Assembly (NCBI GenBank): GCA_965231765.1
Contig: OZ246887.1
Coordinates: 1,674,001-1,738,000 of the forward strand
Direction of reading: 5' to 3'
From: JAAXHF01 sp963665955
GTDB lineage: Bacteria > Desulfobacterota > Binatia > Bin18
DNA: 64,000 nucleotides
Position 1 is the stretch's first letter, and every line of letters starts with the position of its first letter. A program made the position numbers and the translations under genes. Below, piece by piece: positions 25,379-34,800 of this stretch. The notes beneath the pieces were generated by a model. It saw nothing but the letters and a program-made list of their open reading frames with translations. It did not search any database and was not told the DNA's origin.

Positions 25379-27676
25379 CTAACCTTTCGTCTGTCCCGCC
25401 TCAGTAGGCTTGGCCTGTATTCGCTCTTGTGCCCTGAGCGTTTTGAGCATGCTCGCTCCACGCTGGGTGAGCCACAAGTGCAGATACTCAGACGCTTCGA
25501 TGACGACAAATTTACGTTCAACGAGCACATCAACTGCCCGCAGCAGTTCTTGATGTGGAGAGTGCGCCAGGAAACGGTAGCCGGGCAAAGTCGTACTCTG
25601 TGAGGTTGGACGAACTCCCATCTCGACTGTCCCGCGTAGAAAATGCACAACTCCTGAACGTGGCAGTTGTCCGTCCTGGGTCTGGACAACGCGTAAAATA
25701 GCCCAACCAACAGCAGTCGGGACAGGATCAAAAGAGATCTCGGAATTTTCTGAGGATTGGGGACGAGATGCACGAATCGGTGCTGCGGGTTCTGGTTTCT
25801 GTGTCGGAGTGTTCTCTGCTGATGACTGGTCTGGTGTCAGTGCGTCTGCCAGCTCCAGTTTATCTTGTTGCGCTCGTGCATTCTTCGGTGGCAGAACAAC
25901 AGCAGGATACTGGCCAGGAATCAGATGCAAATCGCCGGCCTGAATCAAGTCATCGATCTGACGAATAATTTGATCTTGGGTGAAGCGCTGTAATTTACCG
26001 TAGTGTGGCGAGGTATCAAGCTCCAGCTGACGCATCCGTTTGGACTTGCTGCCGGATAAGACCTGGGCCAGTCCGGAGCGCCCGAGACCGCGCTTTTGGT
26101 ACTCTTTTACCGCAGCCAGAATGATAGGATGGCTGTCTAATACGCCGCCAGGACCTGCAAGACCTGTTTGGAGCCTTTGGGCAGGTGCGCCCGGGTCTTC
26201 ATCCGTTTGGGCTTGCCCGCTACGACACACATCACAGCTGCCACAGCTATGGCTGACAGCAACCTGCTCACCAAAGTAGCGTAAGATCACCGTTCGACGG
26301 CAGGAGTCGGTCGTGAGATAGTCAAGCATCTCACCCAGGCGGCGGTAGTCAGCCCGCTGGCGTTGCTCCAGAAAAGAGAAGTCGAGCCGCAACGCTTCTG
26401 CACTTGTTTGGCTCAAGAGTCGAACACTCGCCCCGGCCCGTTCGACGTAGCCCTGGTCTTGTAAAAGAGTCAGGGTCACAGTGACCTTCTCTTCACTTAA
26501 GCCCCGCACCCGGACCGGAATTTCGCGCGGGGAAACACCGTCTTTGAGCAGACGATAAATGCCACGCACCTCCCCGGCACTGGGATAACGTTGCTCAATA
26601 AAAAATCGCTGCAGCCCACTGTTGCGCTTATCATACAGCACCACACACTGAGCGGGCTCACCATCACGGCCTGCCCGACCAGCCTCTTGATAGTACGATT
26701 CAAGCGAGCCCGGATGCTGATAATGAATCACTGTCCTCACATCGGGTTTGTCGATGCCCATGCCAAAAGCCACCGTGGCGACAATGACCCGAACCGTGTG
26801 GTCGATAAATGCTTGCTGGTTGCCTCGTCGGATCTGGGGGTCTAGGCCAGCATGGTAGGGCACGGCATCAATATCGTGCTCGTTCAGCGTTGCAGCCAGC
26901 TCTTCAGCATCGCGTTGCCGAGAGACGTAGACAATGCTACTTCCGCTTGTCCCTCGCAGGAGCGCGACAAGCGCTTTGGGCTTGGCTTTATTGACACAGG
27001 GCACGACGCTTAAAAACAGATTGGGCCGATCAAAGGAATTGACCAGTAAAAATGGATCGGCTAGACCAAGCTGGGAGGCAATCTCCCGCCGGACGGCGGG
27101 CGTTGCAGTTGCCGTTAAAGCCAACACGGCACGGGGCTGAACTGCACGGATCGCCTCACGTAGCTGGAGGTAATCGGGACGGAAATCATGCCCCCACTGA
27201 CTGACGCAGTGCGCTTCGTCAACCACAAACAAACTCACCTGAGCGCGTTTGAGCAAGTCAATAAAGCCAGCTACGCCAAGCCGTTCTGGCGCAATATAGA
27301 GCAGCTTCAACTGTTGGCTGACAAGGCTCTGAATCTGTTTCTCACTCTCCGCCCGTGACAGACTAGAGTTCAAGGCTGCGGAACGCAAAATACCCCGGGC
27401 GTGGAGTTGATCGACCTGATCCTTCATCAGGGCAATCAAGGGTGAGACAACAACCGTTACGCCCTCACTTAATAGGGCTGGTAATTGGTAGCACAAGGAT
27501 TTGCCACCACCGGTCGGCATAATCGCCACCGTTGAGCGACCCGCCAGAACGGATTCAATAACCTCACGCTGGCCAGAGCGGAATGTATCAAAACCAAAAT
27601 AGCGGCGCAGGGCTGCCTCTAGGATTTCGGGGGTAGCGGACTGGCCAGTAGCAGGCGGAGCGCTGTTTGGGGGCAT
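25379..27676 (-). CDS. recQ: ATP-dependent DNA helicase RecQ
   Basis: 765 residues. Walker A MPTGGGKSLCYQLP near residue 53-66, DEAHCVSQWGHDFRPDY near 155, motif VI EAGRAGRDG near 335, and zinc-site cysteines SHSCGSCDVC near 485, all in RecQ order. A winged-helix-like RQC region (VLSGSKSKRMRQLELDTSPHYGKL) follows. Beyond this is an extra ~190-residue C-terminal tail: a Pro/Gln-rich linker and a second winged-helix-like repeat (AVGWAILRVVQTQDG...; LTQRGASMLKTL). It lacks a recognisable HRDC domain and is longer than E. coli RecQ (609). Role: DNA repair and recombination helicase. Confidence 0.92.
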   Translation of the reverse strand: MPPNSAPPATGQSATPEILEAALRRYFGFDTFRSGQREVIESVLAGRSTVAIMPTGGGKSLCYQLPALLSEGVTVVVSPLIALMKDQVDQLHARGILRSAALNSSLSRAESEKQIQSLVSQQLKLLYIAPERLGVAGFIDLLKRAQVSLFVVDEAHCVSQWGHDFRPDYLQLREAIRAVQPRAVLALTATATPAVRREIASQLGLADPFLLVNSFDRPNLFLSVVPCVNKAKPKALVALLRGTSGSSIVYVSRQRDAEELAATLNEHDIDAVPYHAGLDPQIRRGNQQAFIDHTVRVIVATVAFGMGIDKPDVRTVIHYQHPGSLESYYQEAGRAGRDGEPAQCVVLYDKRNSGLQRFFIEQRYPSAGEVRGIYRLLKDGVSPREIPVRVRGLSEEKVTVTLTLLQDQGYVERAGASVRLLSQTSAEALRLDFSFLEQRQRADYRRLGEMLDYLTTDSCRRTVILRYFGEQVAVSHSCGSCDVCRSGQAQTDEDPGAPAQRLQTGLAGPGGVLDSHPIILAAVKEYQKRGLGRSGLAQVLSGSKSKRMRQLELDTSPHYGKLQRFTQDQIIRQIDDLIQAGDLHLIPGQYPAVVLPPKNARAQQDKLELADALTPDQSSAENTPTQKPEPAAPIRASRPQSSENSEISFDPVPTAVGWAILRVVQTQDGQLPRSGVVHFLRGTVEMGVRPTSQSTTLPGYRFLAHSPHQELLRAVDVLVERKFVVIEASEYLHLWLTQRGASMLKTLRAQERIQAKPTEAGQTKG

Positions 27677-27704
27677 GAAAAAAACTCACCTGTCAAAAAA
27701 CAAA

Positions 27705-27730
27705 GGCCTGGCCTGAGCGAAGTCGAAGGA
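27705..27730. repeat. Dispersed repeat, short variant copy
   Basis: GGCCTGGCCTGAGCGAAGTCGAAGGA contains the GGCCT...CCTGAGC...TCGAAGG blocks of the copies at 8846 and 59916, with TTCG in place of AAG. It sits 29 bp upstream of the recQ start. Confidence 0.5.
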
Positions 27731-27777
27731 GCAAATGTGGCAATGCCCCTATCACCTTTTTGCTCCGGTTGCTGTCC

Positions 27778-28047
27778 TCAATCTGCTGGCACCGGCATCT
27801 CCAGAGTCGTTTCTTCTTGATTGCCTACGTTCTCGACTCCCTTAGGCAAAGAACCAGCCTGATAGTGTTTGACCATCTCAGGCACAACAATGGCCAAGGA
27901 AACCCCGACAACCCCAAGCAGGAACACCAAACGCACAGTCTTACTAACGGCGACGAGCAACGCCAGTCCGCTGCCAATGACAATCAACTGTTCCTTTGGA
28001 AGGCTCAACAACCACCCCCACACCTGCGCGAGACTTTCCACAACCAT
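27778..28047 (-). CDS. Small inner-membrane protein, unknown
   Basis: 89 residues. AAGGAGG lies directly before the ATG, a strong sign that it is real. Two hydrophobic segments (about residues 21-36, LIVIGSGLALLVAVS, and 40-56, LVFLLGVVGVSLAIVV) are followed by an acidic soluble tail (QEETTLEMPVPAD). No family is recognised. It lies between nnrU-like and recQ on the same strand. Confidence 0.65.
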   Translation of the reverse strand: MVVESLAQVWGWLLSLPKEQLIVIGSGLALLVAVSKTVRLVFLLGVVGVSLAIVVPEMVKHYQAGSLPKGVENVGNQEETTLEMPVPAD

Positions 28048-28126
28048 GTCTGTCCTCCTTTCCCCAAGGTCATATTGGTTGTACTGGATGATACGTCACC
28101 AGGCTCAGAAGTTTTTCAACGGCTTC

Positions 28127-28819
28127 TCAGAGCGTCATAAGGACTCCCCCGAACAGCACCGGATGATACATCCGCACGACATAGAACAGAATGAATGCGA
28201 TGAGCATAATGCCCCAGGGCAACTCACGACCGGGAAAGGATTGTTTTTTATTCACGATCGCGACGAATGGAATAAATGAGGTCGCGGCCTGAAATTCAGC
28301 ATAGCCTGGGACTTCGACCGCTTTGCGGGCATCTTGATGTCGGGCCCCAAGCCAACCAAACACGACAAACCCGCCAAAAAAAACCACATCCCCAAGTGAT
28401 CCAACCACCAGAAAATGGGCCAGGCCAAACAGAAAAAACGCGGCAAACGTTGGGTGACGGCTAATCCGGGTAATACCGTAGGCCTGGGGCTTGCCCTGAG
28501 CCAGCATGGAGCTGGGAGGACGTGCAATGAGTCCGCTGAGCAATAGCACAAAGGCCGACAGCATGCATAGGATATTCAGGTCACGTGCCAGTAGATACGG
28601 CTCTAACGTCACCCACAGTTGCGGCCCAGCATGCTTATGTTGGGCATAATGCACACACAGGGGAACGAGAGTGGCAAAAGCGACCAGAGAATACAGTCCC
28701 TGAAACAGCCTCTGGCCCCACCGAGCCACCAGTTTGGGGCGAACCCAAGTTGAAGACAGGAGCAGGTGTGTTCCAGCAAACAATACCCACCATTTCGCAA
28801 TAATGAGTGATTCATTCAT
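28127..28819 (-). CDS. NnrU-family membrane protein
   Basis: 230 residues with about six transmembrane segments. ITRISRHPTFAAFFLFGLAHFLVVGSLGDVVFFGGFVVFGWLGARHQD is the NnrU / isoprenylcysteine-methyltransferase-like core. NnrU was first linked to nitric-oxide metabolism, and many members have no assigned role. No denitrification gene is next to it. Start at 28819 overlaps no gene; the ribosome site is weak. The SDR gene ends 10 bp upstream. Confidence 0.75.
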   Translation of the reverse strand: MNESLIIAKWWVLFAGTHLLLSSTWVRPKLVARWGQRLFQGLYSLVAFATLVPLCVHYAQHKHAGPQLWVTLEPYLLARDLNILCMLSAFVLLLSGLIARPPSSMLAQGKPQAYGITRISRHPTFAAFFLFGLAHFLVVGSLGDVVFFGGFVVFGWLGARHQDARKAVEVPGYAEFQAATSFIPFVAIVNKKQSFPGRELPWGIMLIAFILFYVVRMYHPVLFGGVLMTL

Positions 28820-28828
28820 GGCTGATGC

Positions 28829-29581
28829 CTAACGGGCGATATATCCGCCATCGATGACAAACGGTGCGCCCGTGGCAAACGATGACTCATCACTGGCCAG
28901 AAACAACGCGGCATTGGCGATGTCTTCAGCCTGCCCGAGCCGCCCGATGGGCTCCAGTTTGACCGTCCGGTCGTCAGGCCGATCGCCCAGCACCCGCTGA
29001 ACCATGGGGGTAGCAATGATTCCAGGGCAAATGCAGTTGACGCGGATATTTTTGTCGGCATATTCCAAGGCAACCATGCGGGTCATATTGATCACCCCAG
29101 CTTTGGCCGCCGCATAGGCACCACTGCCCGGAAACCCGACCATGCCGGCCACAGACGCGGTGCTCAAAATCACCCCGCCGCCCTGTTTGATCATTTCGGG
29201 AATGACATATTTCATGCCCAAATAGACCGCCGTCAGGTCAATCGCGATCACCCGATCCCAGGCTTCCTCTGCATACTTGGCCAGTTTGGCCGAAGGGCCT
29301 TCAATGCCCGCATTATTAAACAGAATATCGACCCGGCCATAAGCCTGGACTGTTTGAGCGATCATATTTTGGACCTCGGCCGACTTCGAAACATCTGCCT
29401 GCACAAAGCCAGCCTGGCCGCCAGCTGCTATGATCTGCTGGACGGTTTCATTCCCGCCTTCGGCCACATAGTCAGCGACCATGACTTTTGCCCCCTGAGC
29501 AGCAAAAAGTGCACACGAAGCCCGGCCAATCCCTGATCCCCCGCCCGTGACCAGGGCGACTTTGTCCTTGAGTCGATCCAT
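28829..29581 (-). CDS. Short-chain dehydrogenase/reductase
   Basis: 250 residues from the ATG at 29581 behind AGAGGAG. Classical SDR: TGGGSGIGRAS (NAD(P)-binding), DVSKSAEV, NNAGIEGP, the active-site Ser in STASVAG, and Tyr/Lys in YAAAKAG. The C-terminal CPGIIATPMVQRV and the DESSFATGAPFVIDGGY end are standard. The Asp in MVADYV after strand 2 suggests preference for NAD(H). Substrate unknown; probably part of the CoA-transferase/nitronate/SDR catabolic group. Confidence 0.9.
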   Translation of the reverse strand: MDRLKDKVALVTGGGSGIGRASCALFAAQGAKVMVADYVAEGGNETVQQIIAAGGQAGFVQADVSKSAEVQNMIAQTVQAYGRVDILFNNAGIEGPSAKLAKYAEEAWDRVIAIDLTAVYLGMKYVIPEMIKQGGGVILSTASVAGMVGFPGSGAYAAAKAGVINMTRMVALEYADKNIRVNCICPGIIATPMVQRVLGDRPDDRTVKLEPIGRLGQAEDIANAALFLASDESSFATGAPFVIDGGYIAR

Positions 29582-29606
29582 GCTTACTCCTCTTTCTCCC
29601 TTCGCT

Positions 29607-29654
29607 CCAAGCGCTTGGCTCTCCGCCTCGTTGCTATCAGCTCTTGAGAGCTGA
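29607..29654. promoter_or_regulatory. Two perfect palindromes before the SDR gene
   Basis: CCAAGCGCTTGG (12 bp, 29607-29618) and TCAGCTCT-TG-AGAGCTGA (29637-29654) lie in the 89-bp gap between the CoA-transferase stop and the SDR start. The first resembles LacI-type operator cores (AAGCGCTT) and could be a repressor site; the second could be a hairpin in the mRNA. No local regulator gene is seen. Confidence 0.35.
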
Positions 29655-29670
29655 CAAAAGGGGCTGGCTG

Positions 29671-30993
29671 CTAGGCACAAAATCTCTTCCGCGCCGCCGA
29701 CTCCAACTCAGCCCGAAAGTCTGGGTGGGCAATCGCAATCAGCGCCTCAGCTCGTTGGCGTTCGGTTCTGCCTGACAGGCTGGCAATGCCATATTCGGTG
29801 ACAATATAATCAACATACGTGCGTGGCAGAGACACAATCTGGCCTTCCGGGAACATAGGCACGATGCGCGAAATCGTTCCGCCTCGGGCGGTAGACGGCA
29901 AGACCGTTATCGAACGTCCGCCTGGACACAGATAGGCACCCAGCACGAAGTCGAGCTGACCAGCAACACCACTATACATTTGGGTGCCAAATGCCTCGGC
30001 AGTGACTTGGCCAGTCAGATCAACGGCCAGGGCATTATTAATCGCAACCATATTCCGCTGCTGGGCAATTACGGTCGGATTATTGGTATAAAATGCGTCG
30101 CGCAGCTCAACAACCGGATTGCCATCCATGAAGGCGTAATCTTCTGGTTCAACAAACATGCCCGTTGCCACCAGCTTTTCGGGCTGGAGCGTTTTGTGCT
30201 TACCGGTAATCACACCGCGTTTATACAGATCAATCATAGCGGAAGTCAGGATTTCAGAATGGACGCCCAAATCATTCTTCTCCTGCAGATACGGACCGGC
30301 CGCCATGGAAACGGAACCCAAGCCGATCTGGAACGTATCTCCATCTCGAATCAGCGATGCGACCAAAGCACCAATTTTTTCAGCCGCAGCTTGTTCGTCT
30401 GAGGCAAGCTCTGGGGACATCCGAAACGGCAGAATAGGCTCTGGTTGTTCGACCAGATAGTCCAGCTGTGACACATGCACGTAATTATCCCCACCGGTCC
30501 GGATAGCGAGGGGATTTACTTCGGCAATGACGAGACGTGTTTTCTCAACCCACGCTCGCGAATACCACAGCTGATCGCCAAAGCTACAGAAGCCCTGCTC
30601 ATTCGGCGGGGAAACCGTCACCAGGAAGACATCCGCATCCATCATATCGGCTTGGCGCTCACCATCGACCCATTTGGCTGGCGAATAGACAGTATTCACA
30701 GAATATTCGAGGCGTTTTTCTGTGTACAATGGCCGTAAATACGCTGATAAATAACCGGCCTGGATCTGGAATGCTGCGGCGCGTTCCGTATCGAACCAGG
30801 GATAGGCATGCATAGTATTACTGGTCAGGATCTCAACCTGATTGAGATCTTGCCAACGCTCACACAGTGCGTTGGCCGTGTGCTGCGGTTCCATTGTGCC
30901 CAGACTGAGCAACACCCGCTGCCCAGATTCGATCTTTTGGGCAGCTCGGGCAGGGGTGAGGAGTTTGTCTCGATACTGATCACGCCAGTCCAT
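29671..30993 (-). CDS. Acetyl-CoA hydrolase/4-hydroxybutyrate CoA-transferase family
   Basis: 440 residues. Recognised by RVLLSLGTMEPQHTANALCERW, the GQVTAEAFGTQMYSGVAGQLDFVLGAYLCPGG block, and SRIVPMFPEGQIVSLPRTYVDYIVTEYGIASL near the C terminus. These enzymes swap or hydrolyse acyl-CoA, often with acetyl-CoA. Which acid is activated cannot be told. It is followed downstream by the SDR and lies 6 bp from the nitronate monooxygenase gene, all on the same strand. Confidence 0.88.
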   Translation of the reverse strand: MDWRDQYRDKLLTPARAAQKIESGQRVLLSLGTMEPQHTANALCERWQDLNQVEILTSNTMHAYPWFDTERAAAFQIQAGYLSAYLRPLYTEKRLEYSVNTVYSPAKWVDGERQADMMDADVFLVTVSPPNEQGFCSFGDQLWYSRAWVEKTRLVIAEVNPLAIRTGGDNYVHVSQLDYLVEQPEPILPFRMSPELASDEQAAAEKIGALVASLIRDGDTFQIGLGSVSMAAGPYLQEKNDLGVHSEILTSAMIDLYKRGVITGKHKTLQPEKLVATGMFVEPEDYAFMDGNPVVELRDAFYTNNPTVIAQQRNMVAINNALAVDLTGQVTAEAFGTQMYSGVAGQLDFVLGAYLCPGGRSITVLPSTARGGTISRIVPMFPEGQIVSLPRTYVDYIVTEYGIASLSGRTERQRAEALIAIAHPDFRAELESAARKRFCA

Positions 30994-30999
30994 AGTTTC

Positions 31000-32025
31000 T
31001 TATCCTCTCATCTGTTCAAGAATGCCTTCGGCCTCAGACACAATATCCTGCACAATCTGTCCAGCCGGTTTGATATCATGAATGAGACTGCACGACTCCC
31101 CCGCATACAGCGCCGTGAGTTCCGTCTCCCCTTGAAAACCCGGCATGGGCGGAAAAATACCATAGCGGGGCACGTCCATAGTCGTACCAGCCATCGGCAT
31201 ACTCCCAACGGCACTGCCTTCGCCTGGCCGCTGACCGCTCTCAGGACAACCAGCCGCTTCCCATTCCTCAACCGCACTATTCCGCAGCACCCGATGGGCA
31301 GCATCTGGCCAGCCAACGTCAAACAAAAAGGTATGCAACGTGTCTTCGGCTGTACTGGCAACGATCCGTTCTTTGTAGTCTTGGGTAACGAGGACTTCCT
31401 GACTCGCAACAAAACGGGTACCCATTGAAACCGCCTGTGCCCCAAGACTCAGTGCCGCGACCACCCCTTTGCCATTGGCAATACCACCAGCGGCGATAAC
31501 CGGAACAGGAGCAACAGCCTCAACAATAGCCGGCACAATCGTGGACAGCGAAGTTGTACTCTTGACATGCCCGCCCGCCTCAATCCCCTGGGCAATGACC
31601 ATATCTACCCCGGCATCCGCCGCGGCGACAGCTTCTTCAACCGAACCAACTTGAATACCCACCTTCGTCCCACGACGATGGGCTTCAACAACATATGGCT
31701 GCGCATCACCCCAAAACAAAACCAGCAGCGGAATCTGCTCATCAAGACAGGTTTCAATCTGGCCTGCTTGCAAAAGCGGCAGGATAATATTCACCCCAAA
31801 CGGTTTATCCGTCAGCGTCCGCAGCTGTTGAATCTGCTGCTGGATATATGACGCGGGTAGCCCACCCATACCAAGCACGCCACACGCGCCAGCATTCGAC
31901 ACCGCCGCGACCAGTTCCGGTCCAGCCATGCCGCCGCCCATGCCAACAGAGAGTATAGGATGTTCAATTTCGAGCTGCTGACAGACAGGCGTGTGTAACC
32001 ATGTTTGGGATTCCGTTTTCGGCAT
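31000..32025 (-). CDS. Nitronate monooxygenase family flavoprotein
   Basis: 341 residues from the ATG at 32025 behind GGAGGAG. FMN-binding TIM barrel of the NMO/2-nitropropane-dioxygenase and FabK type: HPILSVGMGGGMAGPELVAAVSNAGACGVLG, AQGIEAGGH, IAAGGIANGKGVVAALSLGAQAVSMGTRFV. Nitronate monooxygenases detoxify alkyl nitronates; some members act as enoyl reductases or in other pathways. Placed between the CoA-transferase and an SDR, it may serve acyl-CoA chemistry instead. Confidence 0.85.
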   Translation of the reverse strand: MPKTESQTWLHTPVCQQLEIEHPILSVGMGGGMAGPELVAAVSNAGACGVLGMGGLPASYIQQQIQQLRTLTDKPFGVNIILPLLQAGQIETCLDEQIPLLVLFWGDAQPYVVEAHRRGTKVGIQVGSVEEAVAAADAGVDMVIAQGIEAGGHVKSTTSLSTIVPAIVEAVAPVPVIAAGGIANGKGVVAALSLGAQAVSMGTRFVASQEVLVTQDYKERIVASTAEDTLHTFLFDVGWPDAAHRVLRNSAVEEWEAAGCPESGQRPGEGSAVGSMPMAGTTMDVPRYGIFPPMPGFQGETELTALYAGESCSLIHDIKPAGQIVQDIVSEAEGILEQMRG

Positions 32026-32103
32026 AGCTCCTCCAATCGCCACGGTGCAGGGAGAATAGTGAGGTAGGAGACCGTTGTGTCTGTTGTCCAGCTGAGAAGT
32101 TTC

Positions 32104-32934
32104 TTACGCGATCACATACCCGCCGTTAGGACTCATGGCTTGGCCGACCACAAAGTTGGATTCTTCAGACGCGAGATAGACAGCCAGATTGGCAACATCC
32201 TGAGGGGAACCAAATTGGCCGGCTGGCGTTGCCATCGCGATAGCTTGGCGGACATTGTCGTTCAGCGTTTCCGTCATGGGCGTATCAATATAGCCCGGCG
32301 CAATCGCGTTGACCTGCACTCCACTCACAATCGCCTCACGTGCGACTGCCCGCGTGAAACCCAGAATGCCAGCCTTGGCCGCACTATAATGGGGCGCCCC
32401 AGCGCAGCCCGTCATACCACAAATCGAGGCAATACTGATGATCTTGCCCGATTTCTGTTGCTCCATCATTTTGAGTGCCTCACGACTACAATAGAACGTG
32501 CCATCAAGATGAACACTCAGCATCCGCCGCCACTCTTCATCCGTCATATTCTGGGTTGCTTCAAGCGCAGTCTTAATCTTGCCAGTCTTGGCTATCTCAG
32601 CCTGTTGCTTGGCCAGGACTGTGTTAAACCGCGCCCGCACCGTCGGATTATCCAGACCAATACCGGCATTATTGACGAGAATATCGAGCCGCGAGAATTT
32701 CTTGGCGACCTTCGTGAACATCGTCGTCACTTGGCGGCTTTTAGACACATCGGCCTTGACTGCCAACCCCTGTCCTTGCTGGCCGCACTCGTCCACGACC
32801 TGCTGAGCATTTTCGACCCGCAGATCATTACACACAATGGTCGCCCCTTCCTGGGCAAAACTGAGGCAGATCGCCCGACCAATGCCAGATGCGCCACCTG
32901 TTACCAGCGCCACTTTTCCATCCAAACGTCCCAT
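32104..32934 (-). CDS. Short-chain dehydrogenase/reductase, second copy
   Basis: 276 residues, AAGGAG before ATG. TGGASGIGRAI, DVSKSRQV, NNAGIGLD, active-site Ser in SIASICG and Tyr/Lys in YSAAKAG, and PGYIDTPM. The SDR at 28829-29581 is a distant relative. An insert of about 25 residues (PTVRARFNTVLAKQQAEIAKTGKIKTALEAT) between the NNAG and Ser motifs is unusual. Substrate unknown. Confidence 0.9.
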   Translation of the reverse strand: MGRLDGKVALVTGGASGIGRAICLSFAQEGATIVCNDLRVENAQQVVDECGQQGQGLAVKADVSKSRQVTTMFTKVAKKFSRLDILVNNAGIGLDNPTVRARFNTVLAKQQAEIAKTGKIKTALEATQNMTDEEWRRMLSVHLDGTFYCSREALKMMEQQKSGKIISIASICGMTGCAGAPHYSAAKAGILGFTRAVAREAIVSGVQVNAIAPGYIDTPMTETLNDNVRQAIAMATPAGQFGSPQDVANLAVYLASEESNFVVGQAMSPNGGYVIA

Positions 32935-32970
32935 GGGTTACACTCCTTGTGTCTTTTTACGTCTCACCTC

Positions 32971-34035
32971 TCAGTAGTGAGCAATCACCTCACGGCTAAA
33001 CTCCTCAATCATCGCCTTGCCATCGTTGACGACTTGAATCGTAATCTGCTTGAGCCCAACTGCCTCTAAGGCTTTGATCCGAGCAATAATTTCTTCCCCA
33101 GTCCCAGTCAACGAAAAGCCTCGAATGAGTGCTTCGTCTACATACTTTTCCTCACCTGGTCTGGCGTAGATCAAATGGCCCTCATGCATTTTCAAATATA
33201 GCCGATCTTGAGGCGTTTCGAGATTGGCTATATACTCCTTGTTATACCGGTCATACAGCTGCTGGAGGTTTGGAGGCAGGTCGGCAGCAACCGCAGACTG
33301 CTGCCACAGCGCGTGGAGAGCCACCAGGGCAAATGGCCCAATCCGGTCTATCACCCGTTGCGAGGTCACTGCTTCGCCTGGCTGTAAGACACAGCCCGTG
33401 GTCAACATGGTATTCGGCAGCGCACTCGCCTGTCGCCCGACTTTGTCTGCCCCAGTCTGGACCGTGGCCAGATTCTTCTGAAAGCTGTCTGGGTCGGTCA
33501 GCGTCGTAATCCAGCCATCAGCCAGTTCACCGGTAAGCGCTAAGGCTTTGGGTCCATTGGCCGCGATATGGATCGGAATCGGATCTTTCAGATTGATATA
33601 CCCGTGGTCAGGGTGCAAAAATTTTATCCAACGTTCGCGGTTGCCATCCCGGTACAGGACCTCCTCACCCTGCAGCAATGCCCGACACTGTTCGACATGC
33701 TCGCGTAAAATACTGAGCGGAATAGGTGGCAAGCCCATGGTGTTCCGGCCCGTAAAACCGGTACTGACGCCAAGAATCGCTCGGCCAGGGGCGAGTTGGT
33801 TAATCGTTGCAATCGAATGGGCCGTCACGGGCGCAATCCGGTTGCCTGGAATCGCTACTCCAGTACCGAGCTTAATCGTTTTGGTCTTTTCTGCAGCCAG
33901 GGCCATACACACGTAGACATCGCTGTACAGCATCTGTGAGTCATAAAACCAGGCGTGCGAGAAGCCGTGATCTTCCGCAATCACAACATCCTTCCACGCA
34001 TCGGGCTTGGCTGGGTAAGCAATAGCAAATTCCAT
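32971..34035 (-). CDS. Luciferase-like (LLM class) oxidoreductase, second copy
   Basis: 354 residues, GGGAGG before ATG. Mer/F420-like LLM fold: GFSHAWFYDSQMLYSDVYVCMALAAEKTKTIKLGTGVAIPGNRIAPVTAHSIATINQLAPGRAILGVSTGFTG. The conserved blocks resemble F420-dependent methylenetetrahydromethanopterin reductase-like enzymes. Last of the minus-strand catabolic group that runs through the SDRs, nitronate monooxygenase and CoA-transferase. The cofactor cannot be read from sequence alone. Confidence 0.85.
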   Translation of the reverse strand: MEFAIAYPAKPDAWKDVVIAEDHGFSHAWFYDSQMLYSDVYVCMALAAEKTKTIKLGTGVAIPGNRIAPVTAHSIATINQLAPGRAILGVSTGFTGRNTMGLPPIPLSILREHVEQCRALLQGEEVLYRDGNRERWIKFLHPDHGYINLKDPIPIHIAANGPKALALTGELADGWITTLTDPDSFQKNLATVQTGADKVGRQASALPNTMLTTGCVLQPGEAVTSQRVIDRIGPFALVALHALWQQSAVAADLPPNLQQLYDRYNKEYIANLETPQDRLYLKMHEGHLIYARPGEEKYVDEALIRGFSLTGTGEEIIARIKALEAVGLKQITIQVVNDGKAMIEEFSREVIAHY

Positions 34036-34088
34036 AACATCCTCCCGCGGTGATTAAATTGAGTGTATGCAAACGAACGTATTTGAGC

Positions 34089-34697
34089 TTATTCAAAATA
34101 GTCCAGTAACTCAGATACGCGTGTAATGACAATATCGGCTTCAACTGGCCAGTACGGCTCACGTCCATTGGTGAGTAAGACAGTCCACGTCCCAGCCGCT
34201 CGGCCGGCTTCGGTATCATGCCGAAAGTCGCCGACCATGACGATTGTTTGCGGAGTCACGCCGAACTGCCGTGCAACAAGACGCAAACTGGCCGGATCAG
34301 GCTTGGGCAAAGCATCTTCCCGAGCGATTAAAAGATCAACCTGAATATCAAGGTGCTGACACACGGCACGCAACGAGGTGCGGCTATTACGAGTAATAAT
34401 AGCCACAGGCAAACCTAGGGCTTGCGTAGCCTGTAAGGTGTGCTGAGCTCCGTCATTCCACTCGACGTTGTCTACGCCATCCTGCTCAAACGCTTCAATC
34501 GCCTGATTCGCTTGTTGCTGCTCATCTGGAGGCAAGCCAGCCAGCCAGTCCAGAATATCCCCCTCAGCCAGTCCGAGCTGAGCCCGTAGTTTGCGAAAGT
34601 CGAGATAGGGTTTGGTCAAGGTACTATCGAGGTCAAACGCCACCGCACGGAGCGGATAGGGTTGGTCCTGAATTCTGATGGAGCGTTGGGCGTTCAT
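34089..34697 (-). CDS. HAD-family phosphatase
   Basis: 202 residues. HAD motif I is FDLDSTLT near residue 20 (Asp nucleophile and general acid), motif II is VAIITRNS, Lys of motif III is in DALPKPDP, and motif IV is VGDFRHDTEAG. A helical cap sits between motifs I and II. Fold as in phosphoglycolate phosphatase-type enzymes, substrate unknown. Divergent from LhgO, which starts 103 bp away. Confidence 0.85.
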   Translation of the reverse strand: MNAQRSIRIQDQPYPLRAVAFDLDSTLTKPYLDFRKLRAQLGLAEGDILDWLAGLPPDEQQQANQAIEAFEQDGVDNVEWNDGAQHTLQATQALGLPVAIITRNSRTSLRAVCQHLDIQVDLLIAREDALPKPDPASLRLVARQFGVTPQTIVMVGDFRHDTEAGRAAGTWTVLLTNGREPYWPVEADIVITRVSELLDYFE

Positions 34698-34800
34698 GAC
34701 AAGAGCACGGAGCTAAGAGAGTTAGCGGCAGAGTACTGGTTCACCCTGAGAACGGCAAGAGGTCAACACGCTTGACGCTCGCGCGTGACTCGGTCAGGTT

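Noticed and set aside
27778..28047. Treating the small membrane frame as noise
   Set aside because: AAGGAGG directly before its ATG and two clear hydrophobic helices support it; kept as a gene.
32077..33069. 330-codon plus-strand frame across the SDR and second luciferase-like genes
   Set aside because: The minus strand encodes clear SDR and LLM motifs with ribosome sites; the plus frame is rich in His and Arg and has no family features.
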